Source of the DNA: a virus | Strand: one strand, 5' to 3' | Length of the DNA: 64,000 nucleotides | IMG/VR virus record: IMGVR_UViG_3300028920_000022 | Location: 394,730 to 458,729 of that record | Part shown: in pieces, positions 32,869 through 42,478 of the stretch | Layout of the letters: each line of letters opens with the position of its first letter | Numbering within the stretch: position 1 is the first letter of the stretch | Program-made: the position numbers and the translations under genes | Notes under the pieces: generated by a model | The model's input: the letters and a program-made list of their open reading frames with translations, nothing else | Told to the model about the DNA's origin: nothing | Database searches by the model: none

Positions 32869-34077
32869 TCCTCTACTTTTAAGTGGAGGATGAATTTTTT
32901 CTTCCGTATCTACGCATAATTATTCATATTTTTGAAGATATGTTGGTTTACAAATACAGACTCTATCCCAGTAAAAAGCAGCAAGAAAAACTGTGGATAC
33001 ATGCGAATAAATTGAATTGGATCTATAACCAGTTTCTAGATCAGAAAATTAACACATATAAGAATACAAAAAAGAATCTCTCCAGATACGATCTACAAGC
33101 GCAATTACCGAAACTTAAACAACGAGATCCAGTAATTAAAGAAATACATTCGCAAGTTTTGCAACAGGTGCCCAAGCGTTTAAACCAAGCATTTAAAGAT
33201 TTTTACAAAAGAGGAAACAAAGGATTTCCAAACTTCAGATCTAGTTTGAACTTCTTCGGTATTTGTTATCCTCAGAGCGGATACTCTATATCAGGAAATG
33301 TCTTTAGAACGAAAATATACGGTAAAATGTCGTTTCTCAAATATCGCCCTATTCGTGGGAATATTCGACAAGTGTATATTACTAGTGAGAAAAATGGCTG
33401 GTTCATTTGTATAACAACTGACTATGAAAAAGATATTCCGAAAGCAACGGATAAGATCGGTATTGATGTAGGATTAAAGGATTTGGTTGTAACATCCGAA
33501 GGAAAACATATTAAAAACTGTAGTCATGCGAAATATTTTGACAAACAGATAGCGAAGATATCGTCAAGAATAGATAAGAAAAAGAATAAGAAATCCAGAT
33601 CTCGAAAGTTTCTGTGTAAAGTTCGGCGCAGATTGTATGATGTGAAAAAACGTAAGATTAACGATTTTCAACATAAAGTCTCGAAGAGACTTAGTTCCGA
33701 ATGCGATACAATATTTGCTGAGAATTTGAGTGTAAAGAAGATGAGTGAAGGAGAATTGCGGAACTTAAACAAGAGCATTCGAAATGCCAAATTAGCTAAT
33801 TTCATTTCGTATCTATCATACAAGACCAACACATTGGTGTTGGTCAATCCGAAGAACACAAGCAAGACATGTAATCATTGTGGGAATATTCGAGAGAATT
33901 TGAAGTTATCCGAGAGGACGATTACATGTGACAAATGTGGTGAAGTATATGATAGGGACGAAAATGCCGCTAAGAACGTTTATTGCCTGGGACAGGCTAT
34001 TCAGGATCTACAGTTAGAACCTGAGTATGCTGAATTATTTACGATTCAGGAAGCTCTTGCCTTAAGGCAAGAGTAGT
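32869..34077 (+). mobile_element. IS200/IS605-type element with TnpB only
   Basis: Bounded on the left by the subterminal hairpin TCCTCTACTT-TT-AAGTGGAGGA (32869-32890) and on the right by the perfect inverted repeat CTCTTGCCTT-AAGGCAAGAG (34054-34073). It carries tnpB but no tnpA transposase, so movement would need TnpA in trans. It lies opposite to the flanking minus-strand genes and inserts neatly between two coding regions. Confidence 0.75.
32940..34076 (+). CDS. tnpB: TnpB RNA-guided nuclease
   Basis: 378 residues from the ATG at 32940 (MLVYKYRLYP, the normal family start). RuvC-like residues: Asp in KIGIDVGLKDLV, Glu in IFAENLSV, Asp in DRDENAAKN; a zinc ribbon CNHCG...CDKCG lies between the last two. 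TnpB binds an RNA from the element's right end and cuts DNA next to a short TAM. The coding end overlaps the right-end hairpin, the expected place of the guide-RNA scaffold. Confidence 0.92.
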   Translation: MLVYKYRLYPSKKQQEKLWIHANKLNWIYNQFLDQKINTYKNTKKNLSRYDLQAQLPKLKQRDPVIKEIHSQVLQQVPKRLNQAFKDFYKRGNKGFPNFRSSLNFFGICYPQSGYSISGNVFRTKIYGKMSFLKYRPIRGNIRQVYITSEKNGWFICITTDYEKDIPKATDKIGIDVGLKDLVVTSEGKHIKNCSHAKYFDKQIAKISSRIDKKKNKKSRSRKFLCKVRRRLYDVKKRKINDFQHKVSKRLSSECDTIFAENLSVKKMSEGELRNLNKSIRNAKLANFISYLSYKTNTLVLVNPKNTSKTCNHCGNIRENLKLSERTITCDKCGEVYDRDENAAKNVYCLGQAIQDLQLEPEYAELFTIQEALALRQE

Positions 34078-34431
34078 TCACTCCTCCGCCAGGGTTTGGA
34101 TTACTTTAGGTTCAGTTACTACGCCATTTTTTATGCGTAAACCGCTAGCAGATCCGTCTTCCCAGGTTAAGATTACTTCTAAATGCCCCTGAATTTTTGG
34201 CGCAATGTTCTTAACAAAATTATCCCAAAAGTGTCCAGAACATGTACCACCCCACATAAAGTCTTTTAGAACAAACTTGCCTTCTTGTGCTATTTTGAAC
34301 GGCTTTGCTTCGTACAAGAAGTGTGTTTCTGGCAAAAGGTCTTCTTCGTTATCTAAAATCCACTCCACGTCCGTGGCTGAAATCCAGGCATCACACTTTA
34401 GTGTGTGGCAATGATTTATGTTACAACTCAT
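34078..34431 (-). CDS. Hypothetical protein, 117 residues
   Basis: GAGGT precedes the ATG. N-terminal Cys/His cluster (CNINHCHTLKCDAW), then FMWGGTCSGHFWDNFVKNI, which looks like an active or binding site in a small beta protein. Downstream of the radical SAM gene by two bases, so likely the last gene of that operon before the TnpB insertion. Confidence 0.6.
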   Translation of the reverse strand: MSCNINHCHTLKCDAWISATDVEWILDNEEDLLPETHFLYEAKPFKIAQEGKFVLKDFMWGGTCSGHFWDNFVKNIAPKIQGHLEVILTWEDGSASGLRIKNGVVTEPKVIQTLAEE

Positions 34432-34433
34432 TT

Positions 34434-35483
34434 TTATACCTCAAACAACGGACATGTTCTACAAGAAAACGAATTGCTTTCCCTGGTTTTTAATAAACTA
34501 TTACGGAATGCAACCATTCTTTCGTGGTTCCACACATCTTCAATAAATGAATTGCAGGAGACTACGTCCATTCCCCGCGCCCACTCTACACAACCCTCGG
34601 CAAAAGAGCAAGGAAAAGCTTCACCCTTCCAGTTGATAAATATGGAAAACAATGAACTCTCGCAAGGCTCCACATACTCAGCTATCTTGTCAAAATCTTT
34701 ATGGTTTTTAATTGTGTTCAAGAATTTGAAAGCGGAACAACTATCGAAACCAAGCCCAACATTATTTGAAGTAGCTTGGTAAACCAAGTAAGCAAACTTG
34801 TTTTGTGACAGTTTGTGATAATGTTTCCCTCGCCCCTTTTGCTTTAAAGATAGCATAACAATAGCTTTTACAGGATCCAAACGAGAATCTTTTACCTTGT
34901 CTCTAATGGTTTCCCGAGTAAGATTAAATGTTTCCTCACTGATCATACAATGAATGTTAATTTGTTGCAACCCATGTTTGTGCAATTTTTGAATAGAATC
35001 GTAGCAAATATTTTTATTTTCGTAACGGCTGACAGCAACAGCCCCACAAACTTCTGCTAGTTTTGCTGCAGTTTCGTCTGAAATATCGGCAACGGTGATG
35101 TTTGGTATAACCCCATTGTTTCGACAATACCACATCATATCGAAAAGTTCGGGGTTTGATGTGGCATTACTATCCGCACCAAAAGCAATTTGCGTTAGTA
35201 TTCGGTTTTCTGTAATTTTGTCGAAAACTTTTTTAAAGGTATCCAGGGACATGTTGTTGCCAACCGGAGTATTAGATTTGTAGCAATGTTTACAAACCTT
35301 TCCACCTACACCTTTACATATGGTGGTTACTTCGATGTCAGCAATCTCGGGAGACGGCGACATCTCCGGGTCTTCTTTTTTAGAGCTGCCCCAACGAATA
35401 AAATATCCAGAACCTTTATGGAACCGGTAATTATAATTAGGAGAGCGAACTGTTTTATGGTGTTTGCTTTCAGTAATTTTCAT
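34434..35483 (-). CDS. Radical SAM enzyme with SPASM-like C terminus
   Basis: 349 residues. The [4Fe-4S] site is an expanded Cys56-x7-Cys64-x2-Cys67 (CKGVGGKVCKHC) in place of CxxxCxxC. Later Cys (DSCSAF, EPCESS, FPCSFAEG, SCRTCPLF) resemble SPASM auxiliary cluster ligands. Radical SAM-SPASM proteins typically modify peptides. The start overlaps the stop of the 1724-residue Cys-rich giant (GGATGA), so that protein or a small peptide nearby could be the substrate. Confidence 0.82.
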   Translation of the reverse strand: MKITESKHHKTVRSPNYNYRFHKGSGYFIRWGSSKKEDPEMSPSPEIADIEVTTICKGVGGKVCKHCYKSNTPVGNNMSLDTFKKVFDKITENRILTQIAFGADSNATSNPELFDMMWYCRNNGVIPNITVADISDETAAKLAEVCGAVAVSRYENKNICYDSIQKLHKHGLQQINIHCMISEETFNLTRETIRDKVKDSRLDPVKAIVMLSLKQKGRGKHYHKLSQNKFAYLVYQATSNNVGLGFDSCSAFKFLNTIKNHKDFDKIAEYVEPCESSLFSIFINWKGEAFPCSFAEGCVEWARGMDVVSCNSFIEDVWNHERMVAFRNSLLKTRESNSFSCRTCPLFEV

Positions 35484-38400
35484 CCATTGCGTACCCTTCG
35501 GAGATATTGCGCCAAGTTTTCATTAGGTTTCGGCGCGTAATCTCCAAGGTACTCTAGCTTTTCTTCCATGTCAACACCAATAATTTTTCCAAAATTTTCC
35601 AGCTCTTTCTTTGCGTTTCCCCACAAAGCATTCTTATTTTTGAGGAACCAAACCAGCGCTATTTCTTCAATATTTTTACCATTAAATCTGGCATCCGGAT
35701 TCAGAATATAGGTAGAAAAGAATATTTCCATAGCCTCAGCAAATTCGTTTTCTCGTTCTTGGTAAGCTATATTGCGTGCCATTCCTTTTGGAATATTGGC
35801 AACCATTTCTTTATATTCTTCTGGCAATTGGTATACATTTTTTGCAATCAGTCGTAAAGCGGTTCCTATAGGCATCCATTTTGTTTTATCTTGTTCGAAA
35901 AGTCCGCTCATTTCTGCTGGGTTAATTTGTCCTATTTCTTTTCCTTGCAGCTGAATTCCCTTAATATTTTTGATATTAATTGGTCTGTGAACAACGCCCT
36001 GATTTTCTCCCAAATCGTTCATTTCGCCTTTTTCGTTATGTCTGGTGTCGTCTGGGTCAATCTCTATCCAATTGAGCGGAATTGCCATTTCCAGTACCAC
36101 TGGATCTCCGCCATCTTCTTTCGCGGTGTGATTAGCATAGAGCCAGGCGCCTGTAAAGCCTTCCAGCTGACGGGTGACGTAGATACCTGGGCTTACTGAT
36201 TCCCAATTAACGTAATTTTCGGCAATAGAGGGGTCCAGGGAGCCATGTTGAACAATAAGTGCCAATTTCTTAGACGAGGTACCGTGGTAAACAATTACCT
36301 TGTGTTTTCCAGCAGCCTCTCTAAATTCGGGATCGTGTAAACTTCGGACTCTACCCAGCTCTAGTGGCAAAGCCCTCTTAGAAAAAGCCAGGGACTGTTT
36401 CAATAAATTATGTCGTATAAATGCCTTTATTGTTGTATCAGTTTCTTTTTTCAACATTTCTTTAAGGTTATTATTATCAAGCTTTGTGGCAATTTTAATT
36501 CTTTCTTTTTTGTCTTTTTTAGATATTAATTTAACCAAAGGGTCTTTGGTGTCATTGGTATCTTCCTCGTCTTCATCTTCTCCGCAGCCACATTCTTCAC
36601 AATGTTCAGTTTCGCATGGGCAATCTTCACAATGACATCCACAGTTTAGACAATCATCGAAGCCACATCCACAATTTGGACATTCTTCAGTTTCGCAAGT
36701 GCAGTCTTCACAATGGCAGCCACAATTTTCACAGTTATCATAGCCACATCCACAATCTGGACACTGTTCTGTTTCGCAAGTACAATCTGGACAATGACAT
36801 CCACAGTTAGGACATGGGTCTAATCCACAACCACACTCTTCACATTGCTCTTCATCGCAATTACAATCCTCACAATGACATCCACAATTTTCACAGTTAT
36901 CAAACCCACATCCACAATTTGGACATTCTTCAGTCTCGCAAGTGCAGTCTTCACAGTCACACTCGCAATGTGGACAAATGGCTTCAGGTTTTATTCTCAT
37001 ACGAACGGCTCTAAACTTAGCATAAAGCTTGGCATATTCATTGCCTACCATCTTGTCTTTTATGATATTTAATACTGAATATTGAGCTTTATGGTTTAGA
37101 ATTTCATTACCCAGCATTTTACGTAGATATTGGTAATCAATTCTTTTTGCAACAGCTCCGCGAACATCTACTGAAGGATCATCCATGAGTAATGTTAAAT
37201 ATTTTTTATCTACTCTTTGGGCCACAGCATAACGCACCAGTTGGGTATCCCATATGGGGCTATCAATGAGAAGGTGTAAACTTTTCTCTGGCAAGCGTTG
37301 AGCCAGCTTTCCTAAAGCATCCAAGTTTTTAATATTTTTTGTCAAGATTTGTGGGAGATATTTTTCCAGCAGCTCGGGTTTTGTTTTCATAAACAACTGC
37401 CCCATTGCCATATATTCAATTGGTCCCAAGTCTTGCCTATTCAATAATTCTTCAAATACATTAGAAGTATCTTTCATTTTATGTAATGCAGCAGACACTG
37501 TGTCTAAATTATCACTTTTGACCATTGCTTCCAAATCTGATTCGTCAGCAACCTGTTGAACAAAAAGCTGTTGCACTCTAAAATTATTGTCATGCATCAT
37601 AAAAGACTTAAGTACTTTATGATATTTTTTAGCTATATTTTTGTCGTAAACCAGTTTACTATATGCTGATAAACGTACATTTTCATCTTCCGATCTCACA
37701 AAATGGAAAGCTTCAAGTATTGGTAGGCGATTAATGGCTGCTTGTTGTGCGTTTGGTGTTGTGTTTTTTAATAAATCTATATGATCTTGCAGATCCTGGT
37801 AGTTCATTGACGTAGCTGCATAATATTGATTTGACGGATCGTCAGAAGACAGATGTTCAACTCGCCTCATACGCTCTCGTAACACCTCTAATACTCGTGG
37901 GTTTTTTTCCGTCTTCATCATTAAAGATATTTGGTTGTAAGGTATTCGTTGTGCTACGGAATCTCGTACAGTTTCGGACTGGTCTTTCACCATTAATATC
38001 AAACGATCTCTGGGTATTTTTTGTGCTACTATGTTGCGAACACCAACGCTGGGATCTTTCATCATTTCAGGTAGATATTTTTCATCTATAGTGTTAGCTA
38101 TTTGAACTCGTATAGGCTCAAATTCATCATGAATAAATTTAGGCAAATATTTTTTATCCACTTGTTTGATGGCAGCGTATCTTGCGTTATCATTAGTGCT
38201 TTCAAGTAGTCTTACCCAAGGAATTTTACTATATATAACCTGTGTTACAGCAAGATCTATATCTCCATTTTTGCGATCAAGAATTTTGTTTAAATACTCT
38301 TCAGAATATTCCTCATAACGATGGTTATCTATATAAGCAACAACCACATCATCATCCGGGTCGTTTTTTAATGTTGTTAGTTTTTCTTTCAACTCTTGTG

Positions 38401-40654
38401 TTTGAGCAGGAACGTTTTGTGCTATCCACATGCGGATTTTAGTGATTGGACTTGTGGATAGCTTTACTAATATATCTACGGTTTCTTCATTGTATCCATA
38501 TACATTCGTAAGAGTTTTTAGGGCGTATATCCTGGTATCAACATTCATGTTTTCATCAGTGGATATTTGGTGTAGCTCTTCTTCTGAAGCATGAGAGAGA
38601 GCCTCTCCTTTAATATACAGATAACCTTCTGACAAACTATCATCGTGTAGTATTAATTTTAGAATTTCTGAATCTATATCGCTACGCAACGCAATTGCTG
38701 CTTTTATTTTATCGGTACCATTTAGATACATTTCTTTAAGGTACTTTGCGTCTATTCTTTTTGCTACAATTCTTCGAACATCTTCATCTGGATGATCTTT
38801 GAAAGGAACCACCTTATCTTCTGGAACATATACCAAAGCCGTTAAAACCACAGAAACGCTTGGGTCATTAAGCAGTTTTACACATATTTCTGGAGGAGCC
38901 ACACTTGCCAACTCTGCCCTTACACTTGGGTTTGGATCATTCAACATTCCTGCTAGAACTGCCACATCCCCGTTAGCAGCCAAAACTTTTACAGCTTCCT
39001 TGCGCACACGAGTGCTTTTCATAAATTTAGCTAATTGGTGAGGATATTTTCTTACAACATCACTTAAAAACACTTCAGATGAATAATTTTCTTCGTTAAT
39101 ATTTGTTTTATTATAAAGAGCCTCCATGTACGCTAGTATAGTGTTTTCATTGGCGTTTGCGTTCAAAAACTCTCTGAAGGGTATCAGGTTATAGGTGCGT
39201 GCAGCCGTCCACACTTCTTCCGGTACTGATTGTGATATTATTTTTTTACTTTGTTCTAATAGCGTATTTCTATATGATTCATTTATATGTGGATTTTGGG
39301 CGGCAGCGATAACTACTGGATAATCTCTAATGTGTCGTTTTAAAACCCTATAAAACAAATCCCCATCATATCGCTTGATAAGTTCGGCAAGAACAGATAT
39401 ACTGGAATCATTATACATGGTTTCGATAATGTCCATATCAGCTCGCTGTGCCACCTCTAGGCGTACTTTTTCCGATGGATCATCTACCAACAACCCCAGA
39501 TCTCTGGATAAAAGACGTTTTGCTATAAATAACCGTTCAGCTGGAGTGGCTTCTTCTGTAATTAAATGAATTAAATGTTCTTTTTTAGTTTTTTTATATT
39601 TACCTAAGTCTATAGGTCCAGTGGATTCTGTTAATAATTCTTTTAATTCATTTTCAACTTTATATACGGGTTTTTTTGTTTTAGGATTAATTCCTTCCCA
39701 TTTTGGTTTTTCTCTATAAGGGTTTTTGATAATATCGATCACATCTATGGCATTTGTTCCAAAGTAGGCGCCCTGATAAGGTTCGTTGGTATGTATTGTT
39801 CCGGTTCCTGGATCATGTACCCCAGAATAGCCCAAACTGGTAAGAATACGTCTAAACAAAAACTTATTCTCAATATTCAATCCCAGCTTTCCAACCGAAT
39901 TATGAACAAACCTTACAATATAAAATAATTGTGACGCAACCGTGGCTACATTTCTAGAACCTTCGCTTTTATTATACAACTTGTCAACAATTTTATTTAT
40001 TTGGTTGGGGACCTTAGAGGTATCATCTCCCAGATATTTTTGTTTTAATTGATGTAATTCGTTTTGAAGTTTGTATTCTGATTGATTAGCTTTTACTAAC
40101 TCCAAAGACGCTTGGGACATACCTTCTTTATCGTCTTTTTCTTCAAAACTTCTGTAACGTTCAGCAAAACCAGCCTTCTCTTCTTGTATTTTTTGTAATC
40201 TAATTTCTGCTTCTTCTATTTCTTTCTTTCGTTTTTGTTGAGTGCCTAAAACATAAGGCACAAGTATGTTTTTTATTTTTTCTACATCTCTTTCTAGATC
40301 GCCCTCGTTATACTTGCCAACGTCTAAAACAGTTTCGGGATTTCTGGCTTTAAATATAATAACACCAGGGCTATCAGCTTTAAAACGAATAATTTTTCTA
40401 GTACCATTAATAAAGTCTTCAACGGTTTTTTCTATAATAGGAAAACCATAAATTCCTACAGGAGTATCATAATGAGATTGTAGATATAATCCCCAAATGA
40501 GTTTTTTATCTTGATTTCGGTTTGCCCAAGGATTTACGGTTTCAGAAAAATGCAAATAATGATAGGGTTTAACATAATTCTTGATAATTCCCACCGCAGG
40601 AGGAATGTGGATATCCTCTTTTATATGCCTACGTTTCGCTTGTTTATAACTCAT
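35480..40654 (-). CDS. Giant HEAT-repeat protein with Cys-rich repeats and ART-like domains
   Basis: 1724 residues from the ATG in an ATGA overlap. Order: an N-terminal domain (YHYLHFSE..., TPVGIYGFPI) shared with the 58.9 kb gene; a coiled coil (~125-210); SGVHDPGTGTIHTNEP (~275); about twenty HEAT-like repeats (~350-1200, typical unit DPSVDVRGAVAKRIDYQYL); a Cys-rich block (~1220-1365, CPNCGCGFDNCENCGCHC units); an ART-like domain (~1455-1560: VYHGTSSKKL, SPGIYVTRQ, NQGVVHRPI); and a helical end. It resembles phage polyvalent proteins. Such proteins may be virion-injected or act as scaffolds. Confidence 0.8.
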   Translation of the reverse strand: MSYKQAKRRHIKEDIHIPPAVGIIKNYVKPYHYLHFSETVNPWANRNQDKKLIWGLYLQSHYDTPVGIYGFPIIEKTVEDFINGTRKIIRFKADSPGVIIFKARNPETVLDVGKYNEGDLERDVEKIKNILVPYVLGTQQKRKKEIEEAEIRLQKIQEEKAGFAERYRSFEEKDDKEGMSQASLELVKANQSEYKLQNELHQLKQKYLGDDTSKVPNQINKIVDKLYNKSEGSRNVATVASQLFYIVRFVHNSVGKLGLNIENKFLFRRILTSLGYSGVHDPGTGTIHTNEPYQGAYFGTNAIDVIDIIKNPYREKPKWEGINPKTKKPVYKVENELKELLTESTGPIDLGKYKKTKKEHLIHLITEEATPAERLFIAKRLLSRDLGLLVDDPSEKVRLEVAQRADMDIIETMYNDSSISVLAELIKRYDGDLFYRVLKRHIRDYPVVIAAAQNPHINESYRNTLLEQSKKIISQSVPEEVWTAARTYNLIPFREFLNANANENTILAYMEALYNKTNINEENYSSEVFLSDVVRKYPHQLAKFMKSTRVRKEAVKVLAANGDVAVLAGMLNDPNPSVRAELASVAPPEICVKLLNDPSVSVVLTALVYVPEDKVVPFKDHPDEDVRRIVAKRIDAKYLKEMYLNGTDKIKAAIALRSDIDSEILKLILHDDSLSEGYLYIKGEALSHASEEELHQISTDENMNVDTRIYALKTLTNVYGYNEETVDILVKLSTSPITKIRMWIAQNVPAQTQELKEKLTTLKNDPDDDVVVAYIDNHRYEEYSEEYLNKILDRKNGDIDLAVTQVIYSKIPWVRLLESTNDNARYAAIKQVDKKYLPKFIHDEFEPIRVQIANTIDEKYLPEMMKDPSVGVRNIVAQKIPRDRLILMVKDQSETVRDSVAQRIPYNQISLMMKTEKNPRVLEVLRERMRRVEHLSSDDPSNQYYAATSMNYQDLQDHIDLLKNTTPNAQQAAINRLPILEAFHFVRSEDENVRLSAYSKLVYDKNIAKKYHKVLKSFMMHDNNFRVQQLFVQQVADESDLEAMVKSDNLDTVSAALHKMKDTSNVFEELLNRQDLGPIEYMAMGQLFMKTKPELLEKYLPQILTKNIKNLDALGKLAQRLPEKSLHLLIDSPIWDTQLVRYAVAQRVDKKYLTLLMDDPSVDVRGAVAKRIDYQYLRKMLGNEILNHKAQYSVLNIIKDKMVGNEYAKLYAKFRAVRMRIKPEAICPHCECDCEDCTCETEECPNCGCGFDNCENCGCHCEDCNCDEEQCEECGCGLDPCPNCGCHCPDCTCETEQCPDCGCGYDNCENCGCHCEDCTCETEECPNCGCGFDDCLNCGCHCEDCPCETEHCEECGCGEDEDEEDTNDTKDPLVKLISKKDKKERIKIATKLDNNNLKEMLKKETDTTIKAFIRHNLLKQSLAFSKRALPLELGRVRSLHDPEFREAAGKHKVIVYHGTSSKKLALIVQHGSLDPSIAENYVNWESVSPGIYVTRQLEGFTGAWLYANHTAKEDGGDPVVLEMAIPLNWIEIDPDDTRHNEKGEMNDLGENQGVVHRPINIKNIKGIQLQGKEIGQINPAEMSGLFEQDKTKWMPIGTALRLIAKNVYQLPEEYKEMVANIPKGMARNIAYQERENEFAEAMEIFFSTYILNPDARFNGKNIEEIALVWFLKNKNALWGNAKKELENFGKIIGVDMEEKLEYLGDYAPKPNENLAQYLRRVRNG
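36560..37000 (-). repeat. Cysteine-rich coding repeat block
   Basis: About six degenerate units of roughly 20-25 residues with CxxCxC, CxxCxCxC and CxxCGCG spacing inside the giant protein. The acidic residues between the cysteines (CETEECPNCGCGFD) suggest metal binding or iron-sulfur clusters. Nucleotide identity between units is high, indicating recent tandem expansion. Confidence 0.75.
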
Positions 40655-41496
40655 TTGTCCCATAAATCTGGATTGAATTCTGTAACCGTGATTTCTCCAC
40701 CATATCTTCCACGCAACATTTTACCCACATATTTAGCATTCTGAGACGCTTCTTCGATTGTTGGATAGCCCGTTACACCTGCTAAAACCGGAACACTACC
40801 AATCAGTATCTTCTTAGCCGTAGCTCCGGCACGATGCACCTTTTTCTCATATATAACCCCATTATCGGTTATATGGATCCTTCGCCGTGGTAATACTCTA
40901 GCTGCTACCCAGGCAGGGTAAATATACATCGAGACGCCGTCAGGATGGTTTTTTTTATATAGTGCATACATCTTCTGCGCCTTTTCAAAAAGATCCAGAG
41001 AAAACTCCATATAGTTTTTGCCTGAAAATAATCTTTCTATTTGTTGGTCTACCGCTTGTTTTGCAGCTTTAACCTGAGATAGCTTCATACCCTCCATAGG
41101 CTTTAGAGCAAACATCTGTACCCGGTTGTTGTTGTGTCCTTGTTTAATCCCAGAAATAGCCAAAACTGTATCCGTATCTCGGTCAATCGTAATTACTACT
41201 TGGCTAATCTTACCCAACAGTTTGTGAAATAATTCGTCCGGAATAAACTTAAGAGCACCTAAAAATGGGATGATTTGCATCCCCAATTCTTGTCCATAAC
41301 GCTTTTGTATAATTTTGAAGATTTGGTCTTTATACTTCATTAACAGCGGGTCATGTGCATCAACGGTAATGGTTTCCACATTAGATGCTAGTTTTTTAAT
41401 GAACGAATTCGCAAGTTTGGCTACATTTTGGTGCACATTGTCTCCAGAGCGTATTAGAGCGTACAGTTTTATGCAAAACCATGCATACTTCGCCAT
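40651..41496 (-). CDS. Hypothetical protein upstream of the giant gene
   Basis: 281 residues. N-terminal helices, a beta segment VVITIDRDTDTVLAI, an Arg-rich VLPRRRIHITDNGVIYE and a helical C terminus. Coupled to the giant gene by ATGA. Its start is only six bases from the divergent lipoprotein start, leaving no intergenic promoter space. Confidence 0.6.
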   Translation of the reverse strand: MAKYAWFCIKLYALIRSGDNVHQNVAKLANSFIKKLASNVETITVDAHDPLLMKYKDQIFKIIQKRYGQELGMQIIPFLGALKFIPDELFHKLLGKISQVVITIDRDTDTVLAISGIKQGHNNNRVQMFALKPMEGMKLSQVKAAKQAVDQQIERLFSGKNYMEFSLDLFEKAQKMYALYKKNHPDGVSMYIYPAWVAARVLPRRRIHITDNGVIYEKKVHRAGATAKKILIGSVPVLAGVTGYPTIEEASQNAKYVGKMLRGRYGGEITVTEFNPDLWDK

Positions 41497-41502
41497 TTTC
41501 GC

Positions 41503-41835
41503 ATGAAAAGCTATATTATGTTGATTTCGTTGGTACTGTTAGCATGTGGAGGAATAAGTGTATTTTCTTCAGATACGAACGATGCCCCAGATCCGGAAGT
41601 GCTAAAACATTACCTGGAACTATGCCAGGCTGGTTGCCAGCAATTAGAAAAATTAACCGAAGAGGTGGATGGAAAATCACCATGCCTTCAGGCACGTGAC
41701 CACGAAGGTATGGATTGTGTAGAATACTGTGTTCACAAAATGCAGGTCGATTCAAACACCGATCCTGAGTGCTGGAAAGAACTAAAAGCCTGTGATGACT
41801 TTGAGGAACAGTGTCACTTTGGCGAACTGTACTAG
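41503..41835 (+). CDS. Cys-rich lipoprotein
   Basis: 110 residues. Signal peptide with lipobox LVLLAC (Cys15). The mature part has eight cysteines (LCQAGCQQL, SPCLQ, DCVEYC, PECW, KACDDF, QCHF) that likely form disulfides outside the cytoplasm. One of the few plus-strand genes in this half; its stop overlaps the stop of the converging neighbour. Function unknown, possibly host-surface modification. Confidence 0.7.
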   Translation: MKSYIMLISLVLLACGGISVFSSDTNDAPDPEVLKHYLELCQAGCQQLEKLTEEVDGKSPCLQARDHEGMDCVEYCVHKMQVDSNTDPECWKELKACDDFEEQCHFGELY

Positions 41836-42167
41836 CCCCGCCAAGATTTTGAAAACGGCAGTTTTTCTTCCGCTCTTTTGTTGTGTTTCACATCTTCTGT
41901 GGTGGAGTGATAATAACGATAACAATTGTTGCACTTTGTTACACCTTTGTATAGTCGATAATCACAACTAACAAGATCTTCAACTGTATCAAATAGTTTT
42001 CTTGGGATTACTGTGCGTATAAATCCTAGACGTGTTCTTGTTAAACCGGCGCGGTATGCATAATAATGCAGCTTTTCACTAAGTATTTTGTGTCGTCGAA
42101 ACTTAAACACATATTCAGTTTTTACAGTTTCACTAACATCTTTGGAGCCACAATATTTGCAGAACAT
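41832..42167 (-). CDS. Zinc-knuckle hypothetical protein
   Basis: 111 residues starting at the TGATG overlap (MFCKYCGSKDV). A basic centre (FKFRRHKILSEKL) and a second CNNCYRYYH knuckle. Earlier start at 42212 would lie inside the neighbour. Function unknown. Confidence 0.6.
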   Translation of the reverse strand: MFCKYCGSKDVSETVKTEYVFKFRRHKILSEKLHYYAYRAGLTRTRLGFIRTVIPRKLFDTVEDLVSCDYRLYKGVTKCNNCYRYYHSTTEDVKHNKRAEEKLPFSKSWRG

Positions 42168-42478
42168 CAGTCTTCTTCGTTTGCGATCCAGGCTAGCACA
42201 TGACCGTGGCATAATTTAGGACTACAAAAACAACCGAGAACTTTGCCTTTTAGTTCGCGTTTGATATTCGCAACCATTTCCGGCTGACTACGAACCCACT
42301 CCTCATATTTTGCTACCGCCTCTTCTCTAGTATTCGTTTTGAATTTAGCTAAAGTGCCTTCTTTGTGTGAGTACATGTTTCCCCATTTCGAAGGTCTTCC
42401 TATATAGACATCATACGGTTTTTTGCTTTTATTAACGACCAAATGCCATATCTTAATGAATTCTATATCGGAAATCAT
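42167..42478 (-). CDS. DUF4326-type protein
   Basis: 103 residues. VYIGRPSKWGNMY, REEAVAKYEEWV and LKGKVLGCFCSPKLCHGHVLA are the signatures of the DUF4326 family, common in phages, with a Cys-Cys-His metal site. Biochemical role not known to me. ATGA coupling with the upstream gene. Confidence 0.85.
   Translation of the reverse strand: MISDIEFIKIWHLVVNKSKKPYDVYIGRPSKWGNMYSHKEGTLAKFKTNTREEAVAKYEEWVRSQPEMVANIKRELKGKVLGCFCSPKLCHGHVLAWIANEED

Noticed and set aside
36300-37072. Several plus-strand frames with His/Asn-rich repeats
   Set aside because: Antisense of the Cys-rich repeats in the giant gene; repeat structure is explained by the real gene.
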